Assembly (NCBI RefSeq): GCF_004114375.1
Contig: NZ_CP034692.1
Location: 248,001-312,000 of the forward strand
Source of the DNA: Halorubrum sp. BOL3-1
Lineage (GTDB): Archaea; Halobacteriota; Halobacteria; Halobacteriales; Haloferacaceae
Reading direction: 5' to 3'
Length of the DNA: 64,000 nucleotides
Shown: in pieces, positions 42,704 to 50,333 of the stretch
Layout of the letters: each line of letters begins with the position of its first letter
Position numbering within the stretch: the first letter of the stretch is position 1
Translations under genes and position numbers: made by a program
The notes under the pieces: model-generated
What the model saw: only the letters and a program-made list of their open reading frames with translations
Databases searched by the model: none
What the model was told of the DNA's origin: nothing

Positions 42704-43450
42704 TTATTGAGCAAATGAATTACGAACGTGTTCTGTGATATTTCTCTCTCCAAATGCTGGGATGAAATTCTCTGAAAGTGTTTTTCGGTCAGCAGCTCTC
42801 CCCAGTTCAACGTCTCCATCAATCGTTTCGGCTCTAATTGCTTCGCGTTCGACAATACCGGAGAGATCAACTTTTGGAGCGGCTTCTTTGATCTCTCCAG
42901 TAGGAAGGTGCTTCATCCAAAGGGTCCATCGGAGTCCATCAGTGCCAACTCCTACGAGGTACTTTTGATCGATATCGCGGAGGTATTTACAGAATGTGTC
43001 CTCTTCGAGATATTGTTGAATATCGGCTGTGGCGTCTTGTTTCGCACCTCGTACCAATTCACGGTTTGCAGCTTTCGCTTCCACGAGACACACTAATGAA
43101 TCATCGACGTTCTTGAGAAGATAATCCGGTTGTCGAGGTTCGACCTTACGATACGTTATCGGTCGGCGAATGAAGTGTGTACCACCCGCTTCGTACTCTT
43201 CAGATGTCGGACTCCGGTATCCGAGTCCGTGGAGAACAGGCTCGATCAAGTACTGTTCGGTAAAAACTTCGGGTTGCTGTTCAACCCGAGCTCCTGGAAG
43301 TGTCCCCGGATTACGGAGGACATCCGCTAATTGGCCTCCTTCGTTGAGTTCACGGAACTTTTGCGCAAACATCTCCATTTGAAGACGAACTCGCTCAGCA
43401 ATCTGGTAATCTGGGTCAAGGGTAGGATGTAAGCCGGAGTCGTCAGCCAT
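42704..43450 (-). CDS. Type I/IIG-like restriction endonuclease domain protein
   Basis: About 248 residues from ATG 43450 (ATG 43459 in frame). PDYLLKNVDDSLVCLVEAKA contains the Asp, Glu and Lys of the PD-(D/E)xK site. Upstream residues FTEQYLIEPVLHGLGYRSPT resemble the N-termini of Type I R and Type IIG proteins. No methyltransferase or helicase part follows, so it is either standalone or a remnant. Confidence 0.7.
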   Translation of the reverse strand: MADDSGLHPTLDPDYQIAERVRLQMEMFAQKFRELNEGGQLADVLRNPGTLPGARVEQQPEVFTEQYLIEPVLHGLGYRSPTSEEYEAGGTHFIRRPITYRKVEPRQPDYLLKNVDDSLVCLVEAKAANRELVRGAKQDATADIQQYLEEDTFCKYLRDIDQKYLVGVGTDGLRWTLWMKHLPTGEIKEAAPKVDLSGIVEREAIRAETIDGDVELGRAADRKTLSENFIPAFGERNITEHVRNSFAQ

Positions 43451-43510
43451 ACAGTTCATTTCGGACGTGTTGTTGATGTACCTGTTTGTTGATTCAGACG
43501 AGTCCAGCTC

Positions 43511-43765
43511 TGTTGAAATCCTTATAAACTGACAGAATCGGCCTAGGAGATACAGAGGTTTGGCCTTGCTTAGACGGATAGATTCGGTCAGTCTGAGAGG
43601 TGTGTGACCAGTGCCGCCTTGCTAGTAGCTCCGACGAAAGACGTTGTGGGCGAGAACGTGGTTCGGTCAATTACGCAAACTTGTCATGGATCTGTGGTGC
43701 GAAAGTATCGAACGTACGATCGAAGGGTACACCGCTGAACGCCTGCGTCTAACCAAATCCTATGG
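43511..43765 (+). pseudogene. Insertion-sequence remnant (transposase C-terminus)
   Basis: gctctgttgaaatcc at 43512 looks like an IS end. From 43644 the frame reads LWARTWFGQLRKLVMDLWCE and SIERTIE, which resembles the C-terminus of ISH transposases (RARTWFGQFRELV). The rest of the element is missing. The whole 43451-43848 gap shows no intact gene. Confidence 0.45.
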
Positions 43766-43848
43766 ATCGTATTCCGCAAATCTATTTCAGCAAATATTAG
43801 CAAGTAATATATGGTATATCCGATCGATGAACTTCATACTGTACGTAG

Positions 43849-45489
43849 CTAGATCCGGTTTCGAGACCCAATAACATAGCCGAGGAACACGATGCCTGCT
43901 GTACCAGCAAAGGTTTCTATTCCTGCCACGATGCTCGTTAGATAATTCGGGGGGGTCTCCGGTGGAGCCGTTGTGAATGTCACAATACTATAATACAGGC
44001 TTTGATCCCACGCCATCCCGCCCACTTTCCAGTAGACACAGGCAGACAGCAAATACAACGCCAGCATCCACCCAACGACTGGTTTGAGTTGAACCCCATA
44101 TCCGGTAAAGAACCATGAAAGTCGTGAAAGTGCCCACTGAAAGGTTCTTTTGCCACCTGAGTCATGAAGTGCTTCACGGCTTCGTGCTTTACGTTCCTGA
44201 ATTAGAACTCTACGAGCGGATTCGACTAACCCGTTTTCACTGTATACAGTTCGAAGTTCACGGCTCGCTCTGGCGATGATGTCCTGAGTTTCTTGATCAG
44301 ATATCTCCTCAAGTTTCGACAAGCTTTGCTCAATTTCTTCATTGTAATCTACAATATTAGTCTCGCCGGATAGCCGTACCCCACTAAGTCTGGCATCTCG
44401 AAGATTTGGTTTTAACATCTTAGAATGACGAAGATCCGCATTAGAGAGATCGGCATTAGAGAGATTTGCTTTGGATAAGTTCGCCTCTCTGAGTATCGAC
44501 TCAGACAAATCGGCATTTTCGAGTTCTGCTCCTGAAAGATCGGCGTCTTGGAGTCTCGCCTTACGCAAATTTGTATCTTTGAGGATCGACTTAGTTAGAT
44601 TGGCACCCTTGAGATTCGCTTCTAAAAAATTGGTGTCCTTGAGTTTCGCTTCCGGAAGATCGGCTTTTTCAAGTTCTGACTTAGAAAAGTTGACATCAGA
44701 GAGGTTCGCTCCAGAGAAATCCACGTCGTAAAATTCCGCCTCAAGAAGGTCAGCATTATACAGGTTCCCTTCGGAAAGATCAACATCCTCCAGCTCTGCG
44801 TCTGAGAGCTTAGCATTTCCGAGGTAAGCTCCTGAAAGATCAGTATTTCGAAGCTCTGCGTCTAAGAGCTTAGCATTTCCGAGGTAAGCTCCTGAAAGGT
44901 CGGTGTTTCGAAGTTTCGCGTCCGAAAGATTGGCACCTCGGAGCATCGATTTTGGGAGATCCGCGAACTTGAGGTTTGCTCGGGAGAGATTAGCATCACC
45001 AAGATCTGCATCCGAAAGGTCAGCATTGTTAAGATTTGCGTCCGAAAGATTGGCATCTTTGAGGTTTGCTCGGGGAAGATTAGTATCACCAAGATCCGCA
45101 TCCGAAAGGTCAGCGTTGTTAAGATTTGCGTCCGAAAGATTGGCACCTCGGAGCATCGATTTTGGGAGATCCGCGAACTTGAGGTTTGCTCGGGAGAGAT
45201 TAGCATCACCAAGATCCGCATCCGAAAGGTCAGCGTTGTTAAGATTTGCGTCCGAAAGATTGGCATCTTTGAGGTTTGCTCGGGAAAGATTAGCATCACC
45301 AAGATCCGCATCCGAAAGGTCAGAGTTGTTAAGATTTGCGTCCGAAAGATTAGCATCTTTGAGGTTTGCTCGGGAAAGATTGGCTTCTCTAAGTATTGCT
45401 TTCGAGAGGTCTATATCTCTTAGATCTGCTCCCGGTTGAATATCTTCAGGTGGGATTTCATTATCGTTTGGAATTTCATACTCGCTCAT
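43849..45489 (-). CDS. Pentapeptide-repeat protein with C-terminal ion-channel-like domain
   Basis: A 546-residue protein. Residues 15-370 are A(D/N)Lxx pentapeptide repeats (LSRANLKDANLSDANL) forming a right-handed beta-helix. Residues 450-546 hold two hydrophobic helices around YYSIVTFTTAPPETPPNYLT, the pore pattern of two-helix cation channels but without the GYG filter. Long DNA repeats of 90 and 210 bp build the beta-helix. Possibly a membrane sensor/effector in defence. Lower GC than the host genes. Confidence 0.85.
   Translation of the reverse strand: MSEYEIPNDNEIPPEDIQPGADLRDIDLSKAILREANLSRANLKDANLSDANLNNSDLSDADLGDANLSRANLKDANLSDANLNNADLSDADLGDANLSRANLKFADLPKSMLRGANLSDANLNNADLSDADLGDTNLPRANLKDANLSDANLNNADLSDADLGDANLSRANLKFADLPKSMLRGANLSDAKLRNTDLSGAYLGNAKLLDAELRNTDLSGAYLGNAKLSDAELEDVDLSEGNLYNADLLEAEFYDVDFSGANLSDVNFSKSELEKADLPEAKLKDTNFLEANLKGANLTKSILKDTNLRKARLQDADLSGAELENADLSESILREANLSKANLSNADLSNADLRHSKMLKPNLRDARLSGVRLSGETNIVDYNEEIEQSLSKLEEISDQETQDIIARASRELRTVYSENGLVESARRVLIQERKARSREALHDSGGKRTFQWALSRLSWFFTGYGVQLKPVVGWMLALYLLSACVYWKVGGMAWDQSLYYSIVTFTTAPPETPPNYLTSIVAGIETFAGTAGIVFLGYVIGSRNRI
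44929..45400 (-). repeat. 90-bp and 210-bp tandem DNA repeats in the pentapeptide gene
   Basis: gaggtttgct recurs at 44971, 45061, 45181, 45271 and 45361 (spacing 90, 120, 90, 90 bp). A block around cggagcatcgattttgggag is repeated 210 bp apart. Near-identity of copies points to recent expansion by recombination. Confidence 0.8.
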
Positions 45490-45690
45490 ATGTACCTACT
45501 ACTCACGAGATGAAATAAAATTGCCCCACTGAAGAAGCCGAGATTTAATGAATGGCTATAATTATATGTACCACTCCATCTTTTGTAGGTACGACCATCT
45601 CAGGACGATCTGTGTTGTTGGGTGAACAGTGTAGACTCTAATCGATATGATTAGATAATCCTGACTGTAATTTCTCGCTCTCCGTCGTTA

Positions 45691-45700
45691 CTATTTTTAT
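45691..45700 (+). promoter_or_regulatory. TATA-like box of the restriction-modification operon
   Basis: ctatttttat lies 24-33 bp before the ATG at 45724. Confidence 0.6.
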
Positions 45701-45723
45701 GATTGGCCGGGGTCAGTTAAACT

Positions 45724-48669
45724 ATGTCCGCAAAAGAGGCAGAGTTCCACGGGATTCTGTTCACCCGACTTCTGGATTATATTCAAGATAACGAGACCCT
45801 ATTCAACGAACCTGTGTCGGAGAAGACAGTTGATAACGGGTTTGCCGATATCTACTTACCGAGTGTATTGAACGGTGAGTTGGTCATCGAAGTCAAGCGA
45901 GACGATATCTATCCGCGAGACAAGGAAGTCATCAAGCAGGCACGCACATACACGGACGATTTAGGTGCGGAGTTCTTCGCGACTTGCAACTCCAACGACT
46001 TGTTCCTCTTTCACTATCAGGGAGAGATTGAGTTGGCAGACATCGATTTCTATTATTTCAATCTCCGTGAGTCCGAGCTGAATGACGTCATTCCGCAGCT
46101 GCTTGGTGTTGTTGAACACGTCCACGAGGCGCAATCTCTCCCCGATCAGACCGAACGTGATCGACTCGTAGGGATTCTACGCTCGTTTCACTCATCGATA
46201 TGGCCGACGTACCGAGAGCTAGCTAGGCAGAAGTACGGAAGCAACGAGCGGTTCACGCAGCAGTTTGATGAGTGGGTACAAGAGAACGACTATGGTGACT
46301 TGGATGACGACGAGAAGTTCGAGGTGGCTGGGAAGCAATACGCCTACCTGCTGACGAACAAGGTACTGTTCTACGAGGTCATTCGGGAGAAGACGAAAGG
46401 GCAGTACGATCCAGAAGTTGGTGAGACAGTGACAGAGATTGAGACGAAGAGCGGATTCGAACTTGACCCACTTCACGGCCACACTACACTGTCGACCCTC
46501 GAGACGCACCTTCAGAACCAGTTTGAGACGATCATTGAGGAGATCGACTACGAACCGATCTTCGACGATGGGGCGAGCCTATTTGCGGACTTCCCACAGA
46601 ACCGGAAGACGCTCCGAACGTTAGAGGACTTCTTGGAGAATATCGAGGCTGAGTCCATAACGCGACTTGATGAGGACTTGCTTGGCGAGATCTACGAGGA
46701 GCTGATTCCAGCCGAGGAGCGAAAGATGCTGGGACAGTACTACACGCCACCGAAGATCGCCGAGACGCTGGCGTCGTGGGCAGTCCCTGACCGCTCCCCT
46801 GACGAGATACCGCGAGTCCTTGATCCTGCTTCTGGAAGCGGCACGTTCACGGTTGAAGCGTACAAGCAGTTGGACCAGTTACCGTCTCAGCCGTCGCATC
46901 AGGCTATTGTTGACCATCTCGTTGCTGTCGACATCAACAAGTTCCCACTCCACCTCACTGCCCTGAACGTTGCGTCGCAGAACGTGAGCGAGAAGACCGA
47001 CCGAATTCACACACACAATGACAGCTTCTTCAACCTGTCACCAGATGTCGACGCGCTGTTCAGCTCGAAGGTTCATGCCGATGACGACGGGGAGGTTGGC
47101 CTCTTCGACGCTGCTATCGGAAATCCGCCGTACATCGATCAACGCCGTCTCTACCCGGACAAGGAACACTTCCGGCGGCATCTGAAAGAGTTAGGGCCGC
47201 AGGGATCGAGCGTCTACTACGACGGGGACAAGCGGTTCAGCAAGCGATGTGACGCGTATATATACTTCATCACCCACGCCACGCAGTTCCTCAAGGACGA
47301 TGGCCGGCTCGGGTACATCGTGCCGACGAAGTGGATGATGACTGGGTACGGGGAAGAATTTCAAGAGTTCCTCCACGACAACTACAAGATCAGGGCGGTT
47401 GTGGCGTTCGGGGCTCGGGCCTTTCAGGATGCCTTCGTGGATGGGGCGTTGTTGATGATTGAGCGGTGTGATGACGAGGAAGAGCGGCGTAAGAACGTGG
47501 TCAACTTCATCCGAGTGAAGGGATCGATGGAGGCCGAGGACATCGTAGACACGGTAGAGTACGAACTCGATTTGGACGGTAGTCGGGAGATGATGATCCT
47601 CACACGCGATTCGTATCGGACGGTAGCAGTCAGTCAGGAGTACTTGATGGAGCGGGAATCGTCGAAACTCGGTCATTTCGTTTCCGCACCTCAGGAGTTC
47701 ATTGAGTTGCTTGAGAACTCTCACGTCACGTCGCTGGAGAATCTTCTCGAAGATTCGAGTCGTGGCGTGACGACGGGAGACAACGACTTCTTCCTCATCG
47801 ATGAGGAGGACGCCGAGGCTCGTGGAATAGACGACCGGTTCTTGACACCGGTGATTCGGTGGATCAAGCAGATGGAACCGCAGTCGAAGTTGACCAAGGA
47901 CTCGACGGACGTGTACCTCCTTGATATCAACGACTACGTTGAAGAGGTGAAGTCGGGTGGCAGTTTCGGACAGTCAGATCTCGAGGAGCGAGTGAAGAGC
48001 CAGCTCCGCGATGACGGCCACATGGCTCTCTGGGACTACATACGGGAAGGGGAAGCTCAAGGCGTCAACGAGAAGCGGACGTGCGCTTCGCGCGACGTGT
48101 GGTTCAACGTCGGAGAATTGGAGCGAGCCGACATTCTACACCCGAAGGGGTTCAAGTACCGGCTGTTCTGCCTCAGAAATGCCGACAGTCTTGCGGCGAA
48201 CAACCGCCTGTACCGCCTTCACCCGGCACGTGGGGTGGATACGAAGGTGTTGCTCGGTGTGCTCAACTCCACGGTGTATCAGGCGGCGGTTGAAACTCTC
48301 GGGCGGAGTGAGGGGCGTGGGATGTTGGAGTTGTCAAAGGGTGACTTGGTGAGTTTACCCGTACTAGACGTACGCAAGTTGGATGACGGGCAGAAGCAGG
48401 ACATCCGGGACGCGTTCGTACAGTGGGAGTCCGGTGTCGATGGTGCGCAGGATGAACTTGACGAGGTGATTCTGGACATTATGGGCGTCGAAACGAGCGT
48501 TGAAGAATTGCAAGAGCTCCGTGAAACTGCTACGCAAGAGCGAAACGATCGGGGGACAACCTCCGAAGTGATGGTGGAACGTGTAGACACTTTAGAGGAC
48601 GTGGGAACGAACACGTTCACAGTTGGTACGGGTGAGGCTGACGAGGCGGAATTGAGTGACTTCATGTAA
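45724..48669 (+). CDS. Type IIG-like restriction-modification enzyme (nuclease + N6-adenine methyltransferase)
   Basis: A 981-residue single-chain enzyme. Residues 40-65 hold a PD-(D/E)xK nuclease site (ADIYLPSVLNGELVIEVKRD). A helical linker runs to QYYTPPKIAETLASWAV near residue 340. The methyltransferase has VLDPASGSGTFTVEAY near 367 (SAM motif I) and AAIGNPPYIDQRR near 467 (catalytic NPPY). The C-terminal 350 residues form the target-recognition part. Start chosen at the ATG after a TATA-like box. Its stop overlaps the TBP-like gene by one base. Confidence 0.9.
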   Translation: MSAKEAEFHGILFTRLLDYIQDNETLFNEPVSEKTVDNGFADIYLPSVLNGELVIEVKRDDIYPRDKEVIKQARTYTDDLGAEFFATCNSNDLFLFHYQGEIELADIDFYYFNLRESELNDVIPQLLGVVEHVHEAQSLPDQTERDRLVGILRSFHSSIWPTYRELARQKYGSNERFTQQFDEWVQENDYGDLDDDEKFEVAGKQYAYLLTNKVLFYEVIREKTKGQYDPEVGETVTEIETKSGFELDPLHGHTTLSTLETHLQNQFETIIEEIDYEPIFDDGASLFADFPQNRKTLRTLEDFLENIEAESITRLDEDLLGEIYEELIPAEERKMLGQYYTPPKIAETLASWAVPDRSPDEIPRVLDPASGSGTFTVEAYKQLDQLPSQPSHQAIVDHLVAVDINKFPLHLTALNVASQNVSEKTDRIHTHNDSFFNLSPDVDALFSSKVHADDDGEVGLFDAAIGNPPYIDQRRLYPDKEHFRRHLKELGPQGSSVYYDGDKRFSKRCDAYIYFITHATQFLKDDGRLGYIVPTKWMMTGYGEEFQEFLHDNYKIRAVVAFGARAFQDAFVDGALLMIERCDDEEERRKNVVNFIRVKGSMEAEDIVDTVEYELDLDGSREMMILTRDSYRTVAVSQEYLMERESSKLGHFVSAPQEFIELLENSHVTSLENLLEDSSRGVTTGDNDFFLIDEEDAEARGIDDRFLTPVIRWIKQMEPQSKLTKDSTDVYLLDINDYVEEVKSGGSFGQSDLEERVKSQLRDDGHMALWDYIREGEAQGVNEKRTCASRDVWFNVGELERADILHPKGFKYRLFCLRNADSLAANNRLYRLHPARGVDTKVLLGVLNSTVYQAAVETLGRSEGRGMLELSKGDLVSLPVLDVRKLDDGQKQDIRDAFVQWESGVDGAQDELDEVILDIMGVETSVEELQELRETATQERNDRGTTSEVMVERVDTLEDVGTNTFTVGTGEADEAELSDFM

Positions 48670-49214
48670 TGACGGAGATTGTTAACGTGGTTGCGTCAGG
48701 AAGCCTCGGAAGAGAGCTAGATGTGACGAGTGTCGCTGAAGACATTAACGCTGGAGAAGTGGATACCCAATCGTACGAGTACCGCACACCAACCCTGTAT
48801 GTGAAAGAGCATGATGGGTCTCCTCTCGCCACCGTCTATGAATCTGGAAGTTACCATATTAGCGGTGCGAAGAGCGTCGATGAAGCAGAAGCAACTCGTG
48901 ATTGGCTAATTTCAGCGTTGGAAGATCTCGGTGTCGAAATTGGAGATATATCGTTTAGCGTTGCTAACGTGGTTGTTGTTGGTGATCTAGAAAAAAAGAT
49001 TGATATGAATAACCTTGTTATCGAGTTAGGGTTTGAGGCGACGGAATACGAACCCGAGCAGTTCCCGGGACTTGTGTACCGACCGGAGGATTCGGAGTGC
49101 GTGTTTCTGATCTTCTCGTCGGGACGTGTAGTGATTCCCGGAGCGCCTGACGCGGAGACGGCGTTCAACGGGTTCGATGAATTGAAGAAGAAGCTCACTG
49201 CGCTAGCGAAGTGA
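48669..49214 (+). CDS. Divergent TATA-binding protein encoded in a restriction-modification operon
   Basis: A 181-residue TBP-fold protein with two repeats. Repeat 1 (EIVNVVASGSLGRELDVTSV to YHISGAKSVDEA) is diverged: the usual FPGLVYR strand is TPTLYVK. Repeat 2 (VANVVVVGDLEKKIDMNNLV, EYEPEQFPGLVYRPED, FLIFSSGRVVIPGAPD) is close to canonical archaeal TBP. The ATG overlaps the restriction-methylase stop (TAATG), so it is translated with it. It probably binds a promoter, possibly this operon's own, or couples transcription to restriction. Confidence 0.9.
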   Translation: MTEIVNVVASGSLGRELDVTSVAEDINAGEVDTQSYEYRTPTLYVKEHDGSPLATVYESGSYHISGAKSVDEAEATRDWLISALEDLGVEIGDISFSVANVVVVGDLEKKIDMNNLVIELGFEATEYEPEQFPGLVYRPEDSECVFLIFSSGRVVIPGAPDAETAFNGFDELKKKLTALAK

Positions 49215-49255
49215 AGCTCAGGTTACATCGGCGGACATCAATGAACACCCCTCCC

Positions 49256-50020
49256 CCTGCGGTTGCCGGCGTTCTTGGCGACGTCTATCAGCTGGATGTT
49301 CCAAATGTGCTCTCTGGCGACCAGGTCAACCAGTGATATCCGATGCCGATGTTCACGAGGGAGGGCGCGATGGAACAGGACGACATCGACTTCATCGCTC
49401 TCGATCACCCGCTCGTCCAGTCGCTCATTGACTTCTGTCTCGACTCTGACCGTGTAAAAAATCGCCCTCAAGACAGCGGAAGACGATGCTACGCCCGGCA
49501 TCCGCTTCACCTACCGACTGGGATATGTCTCTGGATCTGGGGATGTGGTTACTGAGAAACTTGTCAGCCTGTACGTCACCACGGACGTAACAGTCGCCAC
49601 GTCATCACCCGAAATCGTCGATACTCTACCGCCCTCAGAAGCGAAGACTATCGAGGGACTTGACCGGCTGGCGTCGATGGCCGATGACCTGCATCAGCAG
49701 GCGGAGATGGAGGCTTGGAACCAAGTCGAATCGTTCGCTCAGGAGGCCCGCCAAGAGCGCGAACGCGAGACCGAAATCAAACACCAACACGCAGAGCGGC
49801 ACTTCGAGGAGGAGATCAACCAATGGGAGGACCGTCTTGAAACGTACCAAGCGCGTGACGACCAGAAAAAGACATGTCGGCACCGATTGGAAATTCGAAA
49901 CGACAGCTGGGGTCGCTCCGTCGCGATCGCGATGAAGAACTCGTCCGACTTGAGGAGGAGAGACACGTTACGCCGGAAGAGCTTGAACTGGTAACTGCGT
50001 CTTTCATACTCGATTCGTAA
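49256..50020 (+). pseudogene. Decayed C-terminal part of a large SNF2-type helicase
   Basis: The homologous reading runs GVLGDVYQLDVPNVLSGDQV, TGA at 49334-49336, then EQDDIDFIALDHPLVQSLID, then a frameshift in an A-run near 49458 to GIRFTYRLGYVSGSGDVVTE, continuing to AEMEAWNQVESFAQEARQER and another shift in an A-run near 49868 to RHVTPEELELVTASFILDS and TAA at 50018. This pattern resembles the tail of helicase-related proteins that accompany DNA methylases. The ATPase part is absent. No product is expected. Confidence 0.6.
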
Positions 50021-50022
50021 CC

Positions 50023-50333
50023 GGCGTCCGATCGAACCTCGCCCCGTATTTGAGGAGGTGGTGTCGAGGCGCGCCGAGTCAGGCGCGCCGACCCCCTGCG
50101 TTTCTGCTGTAATCTGCCGAGCGAAGCGAGGCAGTGGTTTACTCCAGTGGCTCCTTAGCCACACACCTAACTGAGAGTTGGGTACCCCACCTCGAAGTCG
50201 CGACTCGGAATTGATTCTCTCCGGTGCTCGCGATATTCGATACACTCAGAAGTACGAGAAACCGAGAAAATAACAAGCAAAAACAACCGCTAATAGCCCC
50301 GGTTGATAGTGATGCCTCTCACGAGTCGCTGCG
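50023..50333. other. Gap with hairpins between converging units
   Basis: Contains ggcgcgccgagtcaggcgcgcc (paired GGCGCGCC palindromes near 50071-50092), a gtggct/agccac hairpin at 50147-50162 and a ctgcc/ggcag hairpin near 50115-50134. No gene is supported. These could be bidirectional terminators. Confidence 0.4.

Noticed and set aside
44471-45439. Plus-strand frames rich in Ser/Ala/Leu/Arg repeats
   Set aside because: Antisense shadows of the pentapeptide repeats.
45724-50020. Complete DISARM or BREX system
   Set aside because: Only one methylase-nuclease and a dead helicase tail are present; no drmA/B/C, PglZ or BrxC-type genes are seen.
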